Below, piece by piece: positions 45,891 to 57,463 of a stretch of DNA of 64,000 bases. The DNA comes from Nymphaea colorata (taxonomy: Eukaryota; Streptophyta; Magnoliopsida; Nymphaeales; Nymphaeaceae): NCBI RefSeq assembly GCF_008831285.2, contig NC_045141.1, positions 11,334,106 through 11,398,105 on the forward strand, in the 5' to 3' direction. A program made the translations under genes and the position numbers. Each line of letters begins with the position of its first letter. Within the stretch, counting starts at the first letter, position 1. The notes under the pieces are model-generated. The model was given only the letters and a program-made list of their open reading frames with translations, was not told the DNA's origin and ran no database searches.

Positions 45891-46234
45891 CAAGACTGGT
45901 TGCCCCATACGGGAGCAAGTTCCCATGTGACCGATGATCCAGGTAAACTCAAGAGTTGCATTCCTTATAATGGAACTGAAAAAATTATGGTAGGAAATGG
46001 TCAACATCTTGTTATTACACATATTGGTACTACTGATATTCATGTGGGCAGTCACACGATACCTCTAGACAATGTTCTTGTTGTGCCCGATATTAAGAAG
46101 AATCTTATATTGTCAGCCAACTTACTTCTTCTATGCCCTATGTGTTTGAATTATCTTCCAATTGCTTCTCTACTAAGGACAAGGAGACCAAAGAGGTGAT
46201 TGCAACAGGGTATAGAGAAGGGGACTTATATGTG
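45891..46234 (+). pseudogene. Copia C protease, catalytic Asp lost
   Basis: Reads PHTGASSHVTDDPGKLKSC, where relatives have DTGA or DSGA; the catalytic Asp codon GAT is CAT (His). It goes on through HIGTTDIHVGSHTIPLDNVL and VPDIKKNLI and is cut by a 1-base deletion here that is absent in the inverted copy. The frame then jumps to an RNase H tail: integrase and RT are deleted at about 46236. The His is present in both arms, so the loss predates the duplication. Confidence 0.82.
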
Positions 46235-46918
46235 TTCATGACATTGGTGTATATCTCTCCAAAGCTCAAATTCTTCTTTGCGATAATATCTCTGCTCTAT
46301 ATGCTGCCATCAAACCTGCATTTCATTCTCACATGAAACATTTAGAGTTTGATTATCATTTTGTTTGTGAGCAAGTAGCATTAGGCAACATGGAAACTCA
46401 ATTTCTTACAACGGAAGGCCAGCTCGCTGATCTCTTCACTAAGCCGATGCCACAACACCGTCTCCACAGCATGAAATCGGCATCTAAGAGTTCGTCAGCC
46501 ACCTTACCTTCGGTTGAGGGGGAATGATAATGCATGAAAGAATTACATGGATTACATTTATTCTTCAAGAGATTGGTGTATATGTCTTCAAAGCTCCAAT
46601 TCTTCCAAAGCTGCAGAGATTCAATTGATTACATTTATTCTTCAAGACATTGGTGTATATCTCTCCAAAGCTCCAATTCTTCTTTGAGATAATATCACTG
46701 CTCTATATATTACCATCAAACCTGCCTTTCATTCTCACATGAAACATTTAGAGCTTGATTATCATTTTGTTCATGTGCAAGTTGCATTGGGCAACATGGA
46801 AACTCAATTTGTTACAACCAAAGGCCAGCTCGTTGATCTCTTCACGAAGCCACAGCCACAACACCATCTCCACCTTCTCATTCGGCATCTAGGAGTTCGT
46901 CAGCCATCTTACCTTCGG
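46235..46918 (+). pseudogene. Copia C RNase H tails, copies 2 and 3 in tandem
   Basis: Copy 2 (to about 46526) reads MKHLEFDYHFVCEQVALGN and QLADLFTKPMPQHRLH. It ends in a polypurine tract and an LTR-start stub (TGATAATGCATGAAAG at 46526-46541). Copy 3 starts after ATTACATTTATTCTTCAAG and reads MKHLELDYHFVHVQVALGN, QLVDLFTKPQPQHHLH and the LRHLGVRQ-type end, then its own polypurine tract. Between them a short ATTGGTGTATATGTCTTCAA segment is itself repeated. No catalytic block is present. Confidence 0.8.
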
Positions 46919-46929
46919 TTGAGGGGGAA

Positions 46930-47345
46930 TGCTAACGCAAAATCAGCAACCGACGCCATCTCTTTCCATTTCTCACGCACCAGCTCATCAGCAACCGATG
47001 TTCTCCTCTCATGCACCAGCTCATCAGCAACCGATGCCCCATCCAACAGCTCTCACTCTTTCCATTGATAAGGCACCAGCTCATGCACAAGAGAAACTGA
47101 TGCCCTCAACTTCTCACGCACAAGAGAAACCGTCCATCTCTCCAGCTCATAACATTCCCACACCATTAGGTATGGAAAGGAGCACAAAAAACTGGTGTGT
47201 GATTTGAATTCAAATTCATTTGTAAAAACTATATATATCCCATTTGAAAGGAAACCAGTCCACTAAAAAGTTCAAGGACTGAGATCGTGGAGTAGGATTA
47301 TTTTGAACCACGTTAAAATTCTTTTCTCATCTTCTTTTTTTCTCA
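46930..47345 (+). repeat. LTR2 of copia C
   Basis: 416 bp, starting TGCTAACGCA after a polypurine tract and ending TTTCTCA. Compared with LTR1 it lacks the MITE and about 95 bases in the middle. The inverted counterpart is 55021-55436 with the same length. Confidence 0.82.
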
Positions 47346-48024
47346 TATGTTTGTTTGGTGCATGAGTTGTCTCGTTGCCAGCAATCCTAACTTTGTTATC
47401 CTTTTAGAAATGTACAAATCTATTAACGCTTGCTAATATTATCCTTTTGATCTCTCATTGATACATTTTCATTATTGAATGTAAAGTTGTAGTGCGGTAC
47501 AGTAATAACGATACCTTTTTTGGATAATCTTAGGTAATTTTATAAGTGGAAATTGGCTATTCATGCAAATTAATTTACAGAGAAACAGAGATGTCAAGTT
47601 ACATTTTATTTGTTTTTTTAGATTTGTTTTTTTAGATGACTCTGTTTGTTATATACATTTTATTATGAGGGTTAAACTTGCCACCCGTTAAAAAATTGAG
47701 CGGTTCAGGAGATATAGGTTTGCATGTGTTAAAGTTTGTAAATTTGTTTTCTTTAATGGTTGTGTTTGCCGTATACAATTTATAGTGTGGGTTAAACTTG
47801 CCATGCGTTAACAAATTAAGTTGTTCAAGTGTGTTAAGGAAGCTGCACAAATCAAAGGTTATCACTACCGAGTGAGCAGACTTTCCCACCAGCTTTTTAT
47901 ACTTGGTAGAAGGCTGAAGTTTCCACCCGACCCCATATCCCTTAGAGATACTAAAAGGTCATCACTTATCGAAAGAAAAATATATAGTTGAAAGAAACAC
48001 TAGGCAGTGTCTACCAAAACTTGT

Positions 48025-51000
48025 AAATAGGAGTGTGCAATAGCCAAAATACCCATATATAACTAACTAAAAGCTTTTTAGAAGGACAAAAAGGAGCTAT
48101 GAAAAATGTTAAAAGTCCAAATATACATTCACTTATAAAAAATTTCAAAAACACCCCAACCTCTCTTTTTTTTTCCTTTCATGTATATTTGTGTGTACAA
48201 CCCTCTGCATACAACTCAATTTCTTACATTGAAATTGGTTATGTGCACTCGTGTATGGAACAATGTGCGCAAAAGTGTATAATGATCAAAATACCCGGCA
48301 TAATTAAAAAACAAAGTACTTTAGAAAGACAAAAAGAGCTTATGAAAGAGTTAAATGTCTAAAGTGTATATTTCTTTATGAAATTTTCAAGAATACCAAA
48401 ATCTCCATGTTGTTTTTTTATTTGGTGTATAGTTGTTTGTGCATGCGCAGCCCTGTATACTCAACTCGACTTCCTCATATCAAAGTCGGTTATATGTAGG
48501 GGTCAACAATAAGTCGAGTAACTCGAACTTGACTTGGTAAAGCTCATCTCGAGCCTGAGTTCGAGTGGACTTTTTCAACTAATGAGTCAAGCTCGAGTTT
48601 ATGAAATGACTTGTCTATATAACTGAGTCGTGCTCGAATTCACTCAACTCCTAAAACTCGTTTTCCCATCTTAATCTAGTTTTTTTCATGCTTTCCGAGT
48701 CACTTGTGCTTGCAATCTTAGTTTCAGCAGCTTCTATCTCTCTTTTGACATACATCTATAATCTATTTTCAGCTGCTTCTACCTCGCTTTCTCTCTCTCT
48801 CTCTCTTGAGTCAAGTTGCATTTCTTTATTTTTAAATTAAAGTTCGTCTTTTAAAAAACGCCTTTTCTAACTTTTACAAAAGAAAATAGTTATTCTCTTA
48901 CCACCGGAGCCAAGTTTGTTTCATGTTTTAACTCGTATTTTTAGAGAGGATTTTTTTTTCCCTACTTAACTTTTACAAAAGAAAATATTTTAAAAAGTGG
49001 CGATTCTCTTGCCACTTGTATAATTCCGATCCCATCGTATCACCTTGTCATGGATTAATCTGAGCAATGAACAAGTTACGTTACCTAAGACTAGGGCATT
49101 AAACTTTCAGTGAGCCTTAACGAGTCCAGTGAAGCTCCTTGAGATATTATCGAGTTGACCTCGAGCATAAGTTATTGAACTCGACTTCAGCTTGAGCCAG
49201 GCTGGAGCTGAGCATTTTAGGTCTTCAGCTGAGCTCGATCTAGAAATTTGTGCATAAAATATGCCAAAATACCTTTGTATAAGTAAAAAAAAAAAACGTT
49301 TTAGAAAGACAAAAAGGAGTTATTAAAAAGTTTAAAACGTACATTTCTTTATAAAAAAATTTTGAAAATACCCTAACTCTATCCCCTTTTCTTTCATTTG
49401 ATGTATATGTGTACCTTCTCAAATTGAAACTAGTTAGGTGCACCAAAGTACTCCAACATAAGTAAAAAAAACATTTTTAAAAGGACATAAAGGGTTTATT
49501 AAAAAGTTAAAAGTTTAAAAGTACCTGTTTATAAAAAAATTTGAAATTACCTCAACCTGCTTCTTTTCTTCTTTGTTATATATTTTTACGTGCATGACCT
49601 TGCGCATGCAACTCAATCTTCTTATATCAAAATTGGTTATGTGCACAACCCCCAAGCATGAAAAATCATGCACAGGGATGTGTAATAACCAAAATACTTC
49701 CATACAAGTAAAAAAATAAAAGCTTTTTAGAAGGACAAAAAATATTATGAAAAGTTAAAAATCTAGGATGTACATTTCTTACCCAAAAAAAATTGAAAAT
49801 AACCCAACCCCTCTTCTTTGTTCTATTGGTGTATATTTGTGCAAGCACAACTCTGTGCATACAATTCGATCTCAAATAAAAATTGGTTGTGTGGACACAT
49901 CCGTGCTTGAAAAATTGTGCATAACAGTATGTAATAACCAAAATACTTCTGTATCAGTAAAAAAAAAAATCCTTTTAGAAGGGCAAAAAGGGGTTATCAA
50001 AAAGTTAAAAGTCCAAAATATACATATTTATTCTAAAAAAATTTTAGTATACCCCAACCTCTTTTTTTTCCCTTAGTGCACATTTGTGCCTCTTCAGATC
50101 AAAAGTGGTTATGTGCACACCGGCGTGTATGAAAAATTATGCATATCGATGTGTAGTGATCCAAATACTCATGTATAAAAAAGAGCTTTTTAGAAAGACA
50201 GAAAAGGGGTTATAAAAAAGTTAAGAGTCTGAAATGTATATTTTTATATAGGAAATTTTGACAATACCCAATGCCTCTTCGATGTTTTCTTTTGGTGTAT
50301 ATTTGTGTGTGCACAGCCCTATGTACTCAAATCTATCCCTTGAGATCGAAGCTGGCTATGTGCATCTCTGAGCACAAAAAATTATACACAAGAGTGTAAT
50401 GAACAAAATTCCCATGTAAATTTCTTTTAAAAAATTTGGAAAATTACACCAGTCACCCTTCCTTTTTCTCTTTTGGTTTATGTTTATGTATGCATAACTT
50501 TGTGCACACAACCCAATCTCCTTAGATCTTAAATATTTAAGAAAATGTGCATAAGGGTATGCAATAACCACAATACTCATGCATAAGATAAAGAACCAAA
50601 AAAACTTTTTAGAGAACAAAGCATTATCAAAAAGTTAAAAGTCTACAATGTATATTTCTTTATAAACACATTAAAAAATAATCCAACAAACTTCTTTTTC
50701 AATTTAGTATATATTTGTGCCACCTTTAAGTGCACACCGAGGAGTACAAAAAATTGTGTACAGGGTGTGTAATAACCAAAGTACCCCATATAAATAAAAA
50801 AGGAAACATTTTTAGAATGACAAAAAGTTATGAAAAAGTTAAAAGTCTAAAATATACATTTTTTTATAAAAAATTAGTAAATACCTCAAGTTTTGCTTAA
50901 GTGCAAAACTTGATTTATTCAGATCAAAATTCATTGTGTGCACTCCCATGCAAAAAAAATTGTGCACAGGATTATGTACTAACCAAAATACCCTATATAA

Positions 51001-52248
51001 GTTAAAGATGAAAGTGCCTTAGAGGACAAAAATGAGTTATGAAAAAAGTTAATTGTCTAAAATGTAAATTTCTTTGTGAAAACATTTTACCATACCCCAA
51101 CCATCATTTTCATCTGTTATATATTTGTGTGTGCACAGTCCTGTGCATGCAAACTCAATCTCTTGAGAAGGTAGCTTGTTATGTGCACGAATCTGTGCAC
51201 TAGAAGAAATTTTTTATAACGACAAAAATGGGTTTGAAAAAGTCAAAAGTCTAAACTATATTCCATAATACCCCAACCCCCTTTCTTTTATGTTTGTGTT
51301 TGGTATATATTTTTCCATGCAAAACCATATGCATGCAAAAAATTGGCTATATCGAGAGTCCCGTGCTCCAAAAATTCTGCACAATAGTGTGTAATGAACA
51401 AAATACCCTTGTAAAATTGAAAAATGAAGAAAGCTTTGTAGAATTTAAAAAAAATTATGAAAAGTTAACAGTTTAAAATATACATTTCTTTACAAAGAAG
51501 TTTGAAGTTTGAACATACCCAAGCCCCTTTCTTTTTTCCTTTGGGGTACATTTGTGTGTGTACTACCTTGTGCAATTAACTCAATCTCCTTAGATGGAAA
51601 CGGGTTATGTGTTCACCCATTTGCATAAAAAATCGTGCACTGGATTGGGTAATGACCAAAATACTCTTGTATAAGTTAAAAAATGAAGCTTTTTAAAAGT
51701 TCAAAAATTTGTTGATGAAAAAATTAAAAGTCTAATTACATTTCTGTATAAAAAATTTTCAAAAATGCCCCAAACCCCATTCTTTTTTCTTTGGTGTATA
51801 ATTGTATGTGCACAAACTTCTCTGCATATAACTCTATCTATTTAGGTCGAAACTGTTGATGTACACACTCTCCTGAAAGCAAAACTGTGCATAAGGTTGT
51901 GTAATAACCAAAATACCTTTATATAAGTTTAAAAAAAAAAAAACTTTTCAGAACAACAAAAAGGAATTATGAAAAGGTTAAAAGTCTAAAATATACAATT
52001 TTTATTAAAAAAATCAAAAATACCCCAAACCCATATTTGTTATTCCTTTGGTGTATATTGCGTCTCCACAGCCCTGTGCACCCTTGCATGGAAAATTATG
52101 CATAATAGTGTGTAGTATCTAAAATACCAATGTATAAATGAAAAATAAAGCTTTTTATAAGGAAAAAAAGTGGTTTTGAAAAAGTTAAACTAAAACACTT
52201 TTCTACATTAAAAAATTCAAGAAAACCCCAACCACTTCCATTTTTCCT
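48025..52248 (+). repeat. Degenerate tandem array, part 1 (~15 units)
   Basis: Units of roughly 200-260 bp follow one another in one orientation. Shared words in order: GTGTGTAATGACCAAAATAC, GTATAAGTAAAAAA, TTTTAGAAGGACAAAAAGG, GTTAAAAGTCTAAAATGTAC, ATTTCTTTATAAAAAATTTT, GAAAATACCCCAACCCC, TTTGGTGTATATTTGTG, GTGCACAACCCTGTGCATGC, AACTCGATCTCCTCAGATCG, AACTGGTTATGTGCACAC. The copies are strongly diverged and vary in length. All frames in it are chance products. It is interrupted at about 48498-49240 and ends inside a unit at the Harbinger-like element. Confidence 0.88.
48498..49240. mobile_element. CTCGAG-rich interspersed element inside the array
   Basis: A ~740-bp insertion in one array unit. 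Both ends are dense in GAGTCGAG, GAACTCGA, CTCGAGTT and GAGCTCGA in both orientations, and the middle has TCTCTCT runs. The array resumes with AAATTTGTGCATAAAATATG. A similar CTCGAG-rich piece is at 63026-63490. The target duplication was not resolved. Confidence 0.55.
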
Positions 52249-53799
52249 TTAGGGGCGGTTTGATGGCTTGGAAATGTGGAATTGGAAATATATTTCCTAG
52301 AAAAAATGAATAAGGAAAATCTTTTCGATTCTAATTTTGGTGTGTGTGTGATGACTTAGAAATATATTTTCAGAAATATATTTCTAAGTTTGATGAAAAA
52401 GAATTATATTTCCAGATTTCTAGAAAATTAATTCTTAGTTTGATAATAAGAAAACATTTTTTCAGATTTGCAAAAATTATAGATAATAAATGACCATACC
52501 AACCTTTGCTTATTTGGAAATTTCCAGAGTGTAGGAAATTTCATCCTCCATTGCTTTTGGAATATTTAAATCCACCAATCTGAGTCAGGTCCTCCTAAGG
52601 GTAGAGGGCTTGGACAATTTGATTCAGCAAATGTTCCCACGAAGCACAGCATGTCACATCAATATTATCGATAACAGATCTATTTGGCAGCTTCTACATA
52701 GATACTGACTTAATCCACAAGAGGTTCATGCCAGAAAAAATGTGTCCATTTCCAGTTGTGCTTTGCAGTTCGAACATGTTAAATCAGTTTCAGATTAAGT
52801 TGAACAGTAAAATTACAGTTTGGTCTTTTGAGCCATGGGCTTAGTATCTAGACTTATTTGTGCATCGTCTGAATGTTCTGGAGAAATCGATCCATTTCCA
52901 TGTTCAATCTTGTCACTGTAAAAAGAATAGCTGTCATGAATACGCTAACTATTCATGCTAAAATTTGACTGGCACAAAAATGAGGAGGGACGTTACATAT
53001 TTCCACCCCAAGAGTTGATGACAAGAGTTGCAACAGATAACAGTATGTAAACCAGTAAGCATTAGCTTATCTTCTAAAATCCCAACTGTAACATTAACAC
53101 TGAAGTGTACATGGGGAATGCAGTTAGTAAGTCAACATCTGATTTCAGCATTCTAGCGTACGTCAATCACAAAGATGCTCCATCCTTTACAAATTTGAAG
53201 CCAACTAAGAATGTACACTATACAGAAAGTATCCAAGTTACATATTTCTACGAAATCATCAAGTTTCACCACATAATACATCAGACCACAGCTTTTCTGT
53301 AAACGTAGACAGTAGTTAGTAGAATTGCCATCAAGAGGACTTGTCCAACAGATGATCAAAAGTCAACCACCATGTGGATTTGTAAGCACAAAGATCAACT
53401 AAGGTTATAAAGAACAAGGAAGGGCATGAGTCAATGAACAACCTAGTCACTCTACATGGCCAAGAAGGGAACCAAATTCCGCCGCAAATAGTCAAATTTC
53501 AGCCAGTAGTTTCCACTTAACAGGAAGCTATGGTGGCTACGCATCGCCTAACGCATCAGAAGAATGATATGCTGCATCTATCAAAAGAACAACCAAGTCG
53601 AAAATTAAACATGGTTCACATAAATCGCAAGCTTACAGAATTCAAACAAAACTGGAACGGCTTCCCCAAAAGAAAAAGAAAAAAAAATGAAAAACCAGCA
53701 ATTTCCCTGCTTCTTATTGCTGCACATACAAAGTCTCGTGCCTAGAGAGAGAGCGAGAGACAGAGAGAGGGAGAGAGAGAAAGACATAACTATAGTGTG

Positions 53800-53946
53800 G
53801 GTAGTGACGACTGCTACAATGAAAAATGGAACAATCACAATTCCAATGGGAAAAATAGCAAACAGGATCAGCAGCCAGGAGCCCTGCCTCCAATGCGATT
53901 GACAGTCTCCAACAACCCCTCTTTCACCGGTCAAGGGAAAGAACAC
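53800..53946 (-). other. Hydrophobic open segment inside the Harbinger-like element
   Basis: The minus strand is open and reads SWLLILFAIFPIGIVIVPFF followed by more hydrophobic residues, as a membrane segment would. The family is not recognised. It may be captured gene sequence like the LMBR1-like fragment 300 bp to its right, or untranslated DNA that happens to be T-rich. Confidence 0.3.
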
Positions 53947-54251
53947 ACAAATTTTCTAAGATGAGTATCATTGTGTACGATTGAAAAAAAAGGAGGGCAC
54001 AGAGAAGGCAAAAACAGGCGGAAGTCGTGATCAATGGCACTATAGAGTAGTAACCCCTGACGATAAAAAATTAGGGCACAGAGAAGGAGGCGTATGGAGA
54101 AGCAAACGAGATGGAATCACTTCAACAAACCATAGAAAATTCCCCCCCTACAAACACAGACGAAGATCTCCACTACTGTATGTGCAATGAAAACGGGAGA
54201 GACATAGCTGAAACAAAACTTCAAAAATAAATAGAAGGGATGAAGGCCCAC

Positions 54252-54317
54252 CTTCCAGATCTTGGCAGGAACGAGGATGACGATGGAAAGGGAGCAGAAC
54301 CAGGCGTAACCGACAGT
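54252..54317 (-). pseudogene. Captured exon fragment of an LMBR1-like membrane protein gene
   Basis: Twenty-two codons on the minus strand read TVGYAWFCSLSIVILVPAKI plus WK. From memory, plant LMBR1-like (LIMR family) membrane proteins have near their N-terminus TVGYTWFCSLSIIILVPADI followed by W, which agrees at almost every position. The match ends at AAG followed by GTGGGC, a plausible splice donor. The preceding residues diverge (GFTH in place of a Val-Phe-Phe-containing stretch), so only part of the first exon was captured. In the intact family the protein has nine or so membrane segments. The fragment cannot make a protein. Confidence 0.6.
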
Positions 54318-54474
54318 GTGTGTGAAGCCCTATGCAAGACGCTCCACCGCAGGAGGAAGGGAAGGGAGGGTGCGACAAGGGCGCAGCAGCAGCTGCCTTG
54401 CAAGATCTCTGGGAAGCTATGCGAGGCGAGACGAGGGGAAGACGCGACCGTGCCCAACGGTCTCAAAAAAAACT

Positions 54475-54525
54475 CCGGAAACATATTTCCACCCGGAGCC
54501 CCTCCGGGTGGAAATATGTTTCCGG
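54475..54525. repeat. Perfect 23-bp-stem palindrome
   Basis: Arms 54475-54497 (CCGGAAACATATTTCCACCC then GGA) and 54503-54525 are exact reverse complements around a 5-base loop GCCCC. Immediately next is a perfect 22-bp palindrome TTCCGGAAACATGTTTCCGG plus AA (54520-54541). Both are subterminal in the Harbinger-like element. Confidence 0.95.
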
Positions 54526-56029
54526 AAACATGTTTCCGGAATCGACTGTAACAGTCGAAAAAAAAATCCAGCGTGTGAACAGTGTATTTCCAGGGCATCA
54601 AACGCCCCCTTAAAGAAAACAAATTTACAAACTTTAACACATGCAAACCTATATCTCCTGAACCGCTCAATTTTTTAACGGGTGGCAAGTTTAACCCTCA
54701 TAATAAAATGTATATAACAAACAGAGTCATCTAAAAAAACAAATCTAAAAAAACAAATAAAATGTAACTTGACATCTCTGTTTCTCTGTAAATTAATTTG
54801 CATGAATAGCCAATTTCCACTTATAAAATTACCTAAGATTATCCAAAAAAGGTATCGTTATTACTGTACCGCACTACAACTTTACATTCAATAATGAAAA
54901 TGTATCAATGAGAGATCAAAAGGATAATATTAGCAAGCGTTAATAGATTTGTACATTTCTAAAAGGATAACAAAGTTAGGATTGCTGGCAACGAGACAAC
55001 TCATGCACCAAACAAACATATGAGAAAAAAAGAAGATGAGAAAAGAATTTTAACGTGGTTCAAAATAATCCTACTCCACGATCTCAGTCCTTGAACTTTT
55101 TAGTGGACTGGTTTCCTTTCAAATGGGATATATATAGTTTTTACAAATGAATTTGAATTCAAATCACACACCAGTTTTTTGTGCTCCTTTCCATACCTAA
55201 TGGTGTGGGAATGTTATGAGCTGGAGAGATGGACGGTTTCTCTTGTGCGTGAGAAGTTGAGGGCATCAGTTTCTCTTGTGCATGAGCTGGTGCCTTATCA
55301 ATGGAAAGAGTGAGAGCTGTTGGATGGGGCATCGGTTGCTGATGAGCTGGTGCATGAGAGGAGAACATCGGTTGCTGATGAGCTGGTGCGTGAGAAATGG
55401 AAAGAGATGGCGTCGGTTGCTGATTTTGCGTTAGCATTCCCCCTCAACCGAAGGTAAGATGGCTGACGAACTCCTAGATGCCGAATGAGAAGGTGGAGAT
55501 GGTGTTGTGGCTGTGGCTTCGTGAAGAGATCAACGAGCTGGCCTTTGGTTGTAACAAATTGAGTTTCCATGTTGCCCAATGCAACTTGCACATGAACAAA
55601 ATGATAATCAAGCTCTAAATGTTTCATGTGAGAATGAAAGGCAGGTTTGATGGTAATATATAGAGCAGTGATATTATCTCAAAGAAGAATTGGAGCTTTG
55701 GAGAGATATACACCAATGTCTTGAAGAATAAATGTAATCAATTGAATCTCTGCAGCTTTGGAAGAATTGGAGCTTTGAAGACATATACACCAATCTCTTG
55801 AAGAATAAATGTAATCCATGTAATCCTTTCATGCATTATCATTCCCCCTCAACCGAAGGTAAGGTGGCTGACGAACTCTTAGATGCCGATTTCATGCTGT
55901 GGAGACGGTGTTGTGGCATCGGTTTAGTGAAGAGATCAGCGAGTTGGCCTTCCGTTGTAACAAATTGAGTTTCCATGTTGCCCAACGCTACTTGCTCACA
56001 AACAAAATGATAATCAAACTCTAAATGTT

Positions 56030-56467
56030 TCATGTGAGAATGAAATGCAGGTTTGATGGCAGCATATAGAGCAGAGATATTATCCCAAAGAAGAATTGGA
56101 GCTTTGGAGAGGTATACACCAATGTCATGAACACATATAAGTCCCCTTCTCTGTACCCTGTTGCAATTACCTCTTTGGTCTCCTTGTCCTTAGTAGAGAA
56201 GCAATTGGAAGAGAATTCAAACACATAGGGCATAGAAGAAGTAAGTTGGCTGACAAATATAAGATTCTTCTTAATATCGGGCACAACAAGAACATTGTCT
56301 AGAGGTATCGTGTGACTGCCCACATGAATATTAGTAGTACCAATATGTGTAATAACAAGATGTTGACCATTTCCTACCATAATTTTTTCAGTTCCATTAT
56401 AAGGAACGCAACTCTTGAGTTTACCTGGATCATCGGTCACATGGGAACTTGCTCCCGTATGGGGCAA
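56030..56467 (-). pseudogene. Copia C protease and RNase H junction, inverted copy
   Basis: The better preserved copy of 45900-46336. One frame runs from the protease (PHTGASSHVTDDPGKLKSC) through LVVPDIKKNLIFVSQLTSSM and TGYREGDLYVF, then straight into the deletion junction with RNase H sequence (MTLVYTSPKL). The left arm has lost one T after LIL/LIF. The catalytic Asp is His here too. Confidence 0.82.
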
Positions 56468-57206
56468 CCAGTCTTGGTCAGTTGGATCGAAAACTTTTAT
56501 AGTAGTAAAGGCTTGGGCATATCACAAGGCTGACATGCATGATCAAATATGTGATAACATTTGAAGGCACTATGATTATTTAATTCACAAATTTGACATG
56601 GTACCTCTGATTTGGTGCACTCTCCATTAGTCCGCCCTTGCATATTTCGAGTTTGAGTTGCTGGATTGAACCCACGTCCCTTAGAATTGAATCGAGTATT
56701 GGTATTGTTGTTCCGCCAATTGTTGTTGTAGCGTTTTCTATTGTTTTAACTATTAGACTGTTGTGTGAAAAAAGTCATTTGACTATTTAGTCTAGTCTCT
56801 CCTGCATGTAGGTCTTCAATTGTTTCATGCCCTTGGAGTAAGGATACAGCATTGAGGTAAGATGGTACTGGTGGCTTGAGGATGAACGTCATAAATGACT
56901 CGTATCCTGGTCCGATGACTAGCTAGAAAACCTTGTTGTCATCTGTAGGAGGCTTTCCTATTGCTACAAGTTCATCACAAAAGTTGTAACTTTCGTGTCA
57001 ACATAATTTCTTTATCTTTTGCTTCTCGAGTAAAGGCTCTTGTCAGTGTTTTCCATACCTGTGCAGCGGTATCATGTCCCACGACTAGCCCTAGAACTTC
57101 CTCCGTGAGGGAACTAGTAATCCATCCCCTTAAAAGGCAATGTGATTTTTTCAAGCAGAAAAATCAGGATTCGATCGTCTCATGACTTCATCATTTTCGG
57201 TAGTTT

Positions 57207-57398
57207 CTATGGTAGAAGTTGGTGGGGAATCAACCCATCAATGAATCCAAACAAATCTGAACTCTCTATGAGTCCAAGAATTTGTGTTTTCCAGAGCAAG
57301 AAATTCTTGTGTGATAACTTGATAGAAACAAAATTAGCCACATTTACGGTGGAGGGATAGGTATACTTAGCTACTGAATTTGTTGCGGATGTCGACAT
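57207..57398 (-). pseudogene. Copia C gag N-terminus, inverted copy
   Basis: Starts with an ATG 54 bases after the primer site and reads MSTSATNSVAKYTYPSTVNV and IKLSHKNFLLWKTQILGLIE. In this copy the frame stays open past IESSDLFGFIDG, where the left arm has a TAG after IES, so that stop arose after the duplication. Confidence 0.82.
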
Positions 57399-57451
57399 GT
57401 TGAAGATAAGTTGTAGCGACCAAAACCAATCTGCCGATGAAAGCTTTTACA

Positions 57452-57463
57452 GCTCTGATACCA
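57452..57463 (-). promoter_or_regulatory. Primer-binding site, inverted copy of copia C
   Basis: Plus strand GCTCTGATACCA, complement of TGGTATCAGAGC; the copy of 44854-44865. Confidence 0.88.

Larger units (their letters stand above)
43633..47345 (+). mobile_element. Copia cluster C: rearranged deletion derivative
   Basis: A plus-strand copia derivative. Order: RNase H tail (43640-43931), polypurine tract (43932-43942), LTR1 (43943-44853, with a MITE), primer site, gag, protease, then directly two further RNase H tails (about 46235-46526 and 46540-46918) each with a polypurine tract, and LTR2 (46930-47345). Integrase and RT are absent. The repeated tails indicate unequal recombination. It lacks an enzyme set and could only have moved with help. 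Confidence 0.82.
44652..47755 (+). repeat. Left arm of a ~3.1-kb inverted duplication
   Basis: This segment is nearly identical to the reverse complement of 54613-57666. It begins inside LTR1 (TTTAAGGAATCAAAATTG) and ends in unique DNA past LTR2 (TTTGTTTTCTTTAA), so its limits do not follow element ends. It has about 50 bases (near 45345) that the other arm lacks, which accounts for the difference in length. Confidence 0.93.
52252..54609. mobile_element. PIF/Harbinger-like element carrying host sequence
   Basis: 2358 bp with inverted ends GGGGCGGTTTGATGGC and (complement of right end) GGGGGCGTTTGATGCC, continuing as TTGGAAAT and CTGGAAAT. TTA flanks both ends (52249-52251 and 54610-54612), the usual 3-bp target duplication of this superfamily. 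No transposase domain was found, so it is non-autonomous. Inside are a fragment of an LMBR1-like gene, a GA microsatellite (about 53743-53780), two palindromes near the right end and unassigned DNA. It sits in a unit of the tandem array at TTTTCCTTTA. Confidence 0.82.

Noticed and set aside
46929-47207. His/Pro/Gln-rich 92-codon frame and its identical inverted copy at 55159-55437
   Set aside because: It is LTR2 of copia C read through; the repeated AHQQP words come from a short DNA repeat in the LTR. Conservation reflects the recent duplication, not selection on protein.
48025-52248. Possible CRISPR-like array
   Set aside because: Units are 200 bp or more, diverged and contiguous, without short identical repeats and unique spacers; the genome is eukaryotic.
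54221-54688. 155-codon minus-strand frame across the Harbinger end
   Set aside because: It crosses the element border and the palindromes in a frame different from the LMBR1-like fragment, so it is a chance frame in GC-rich DNA.
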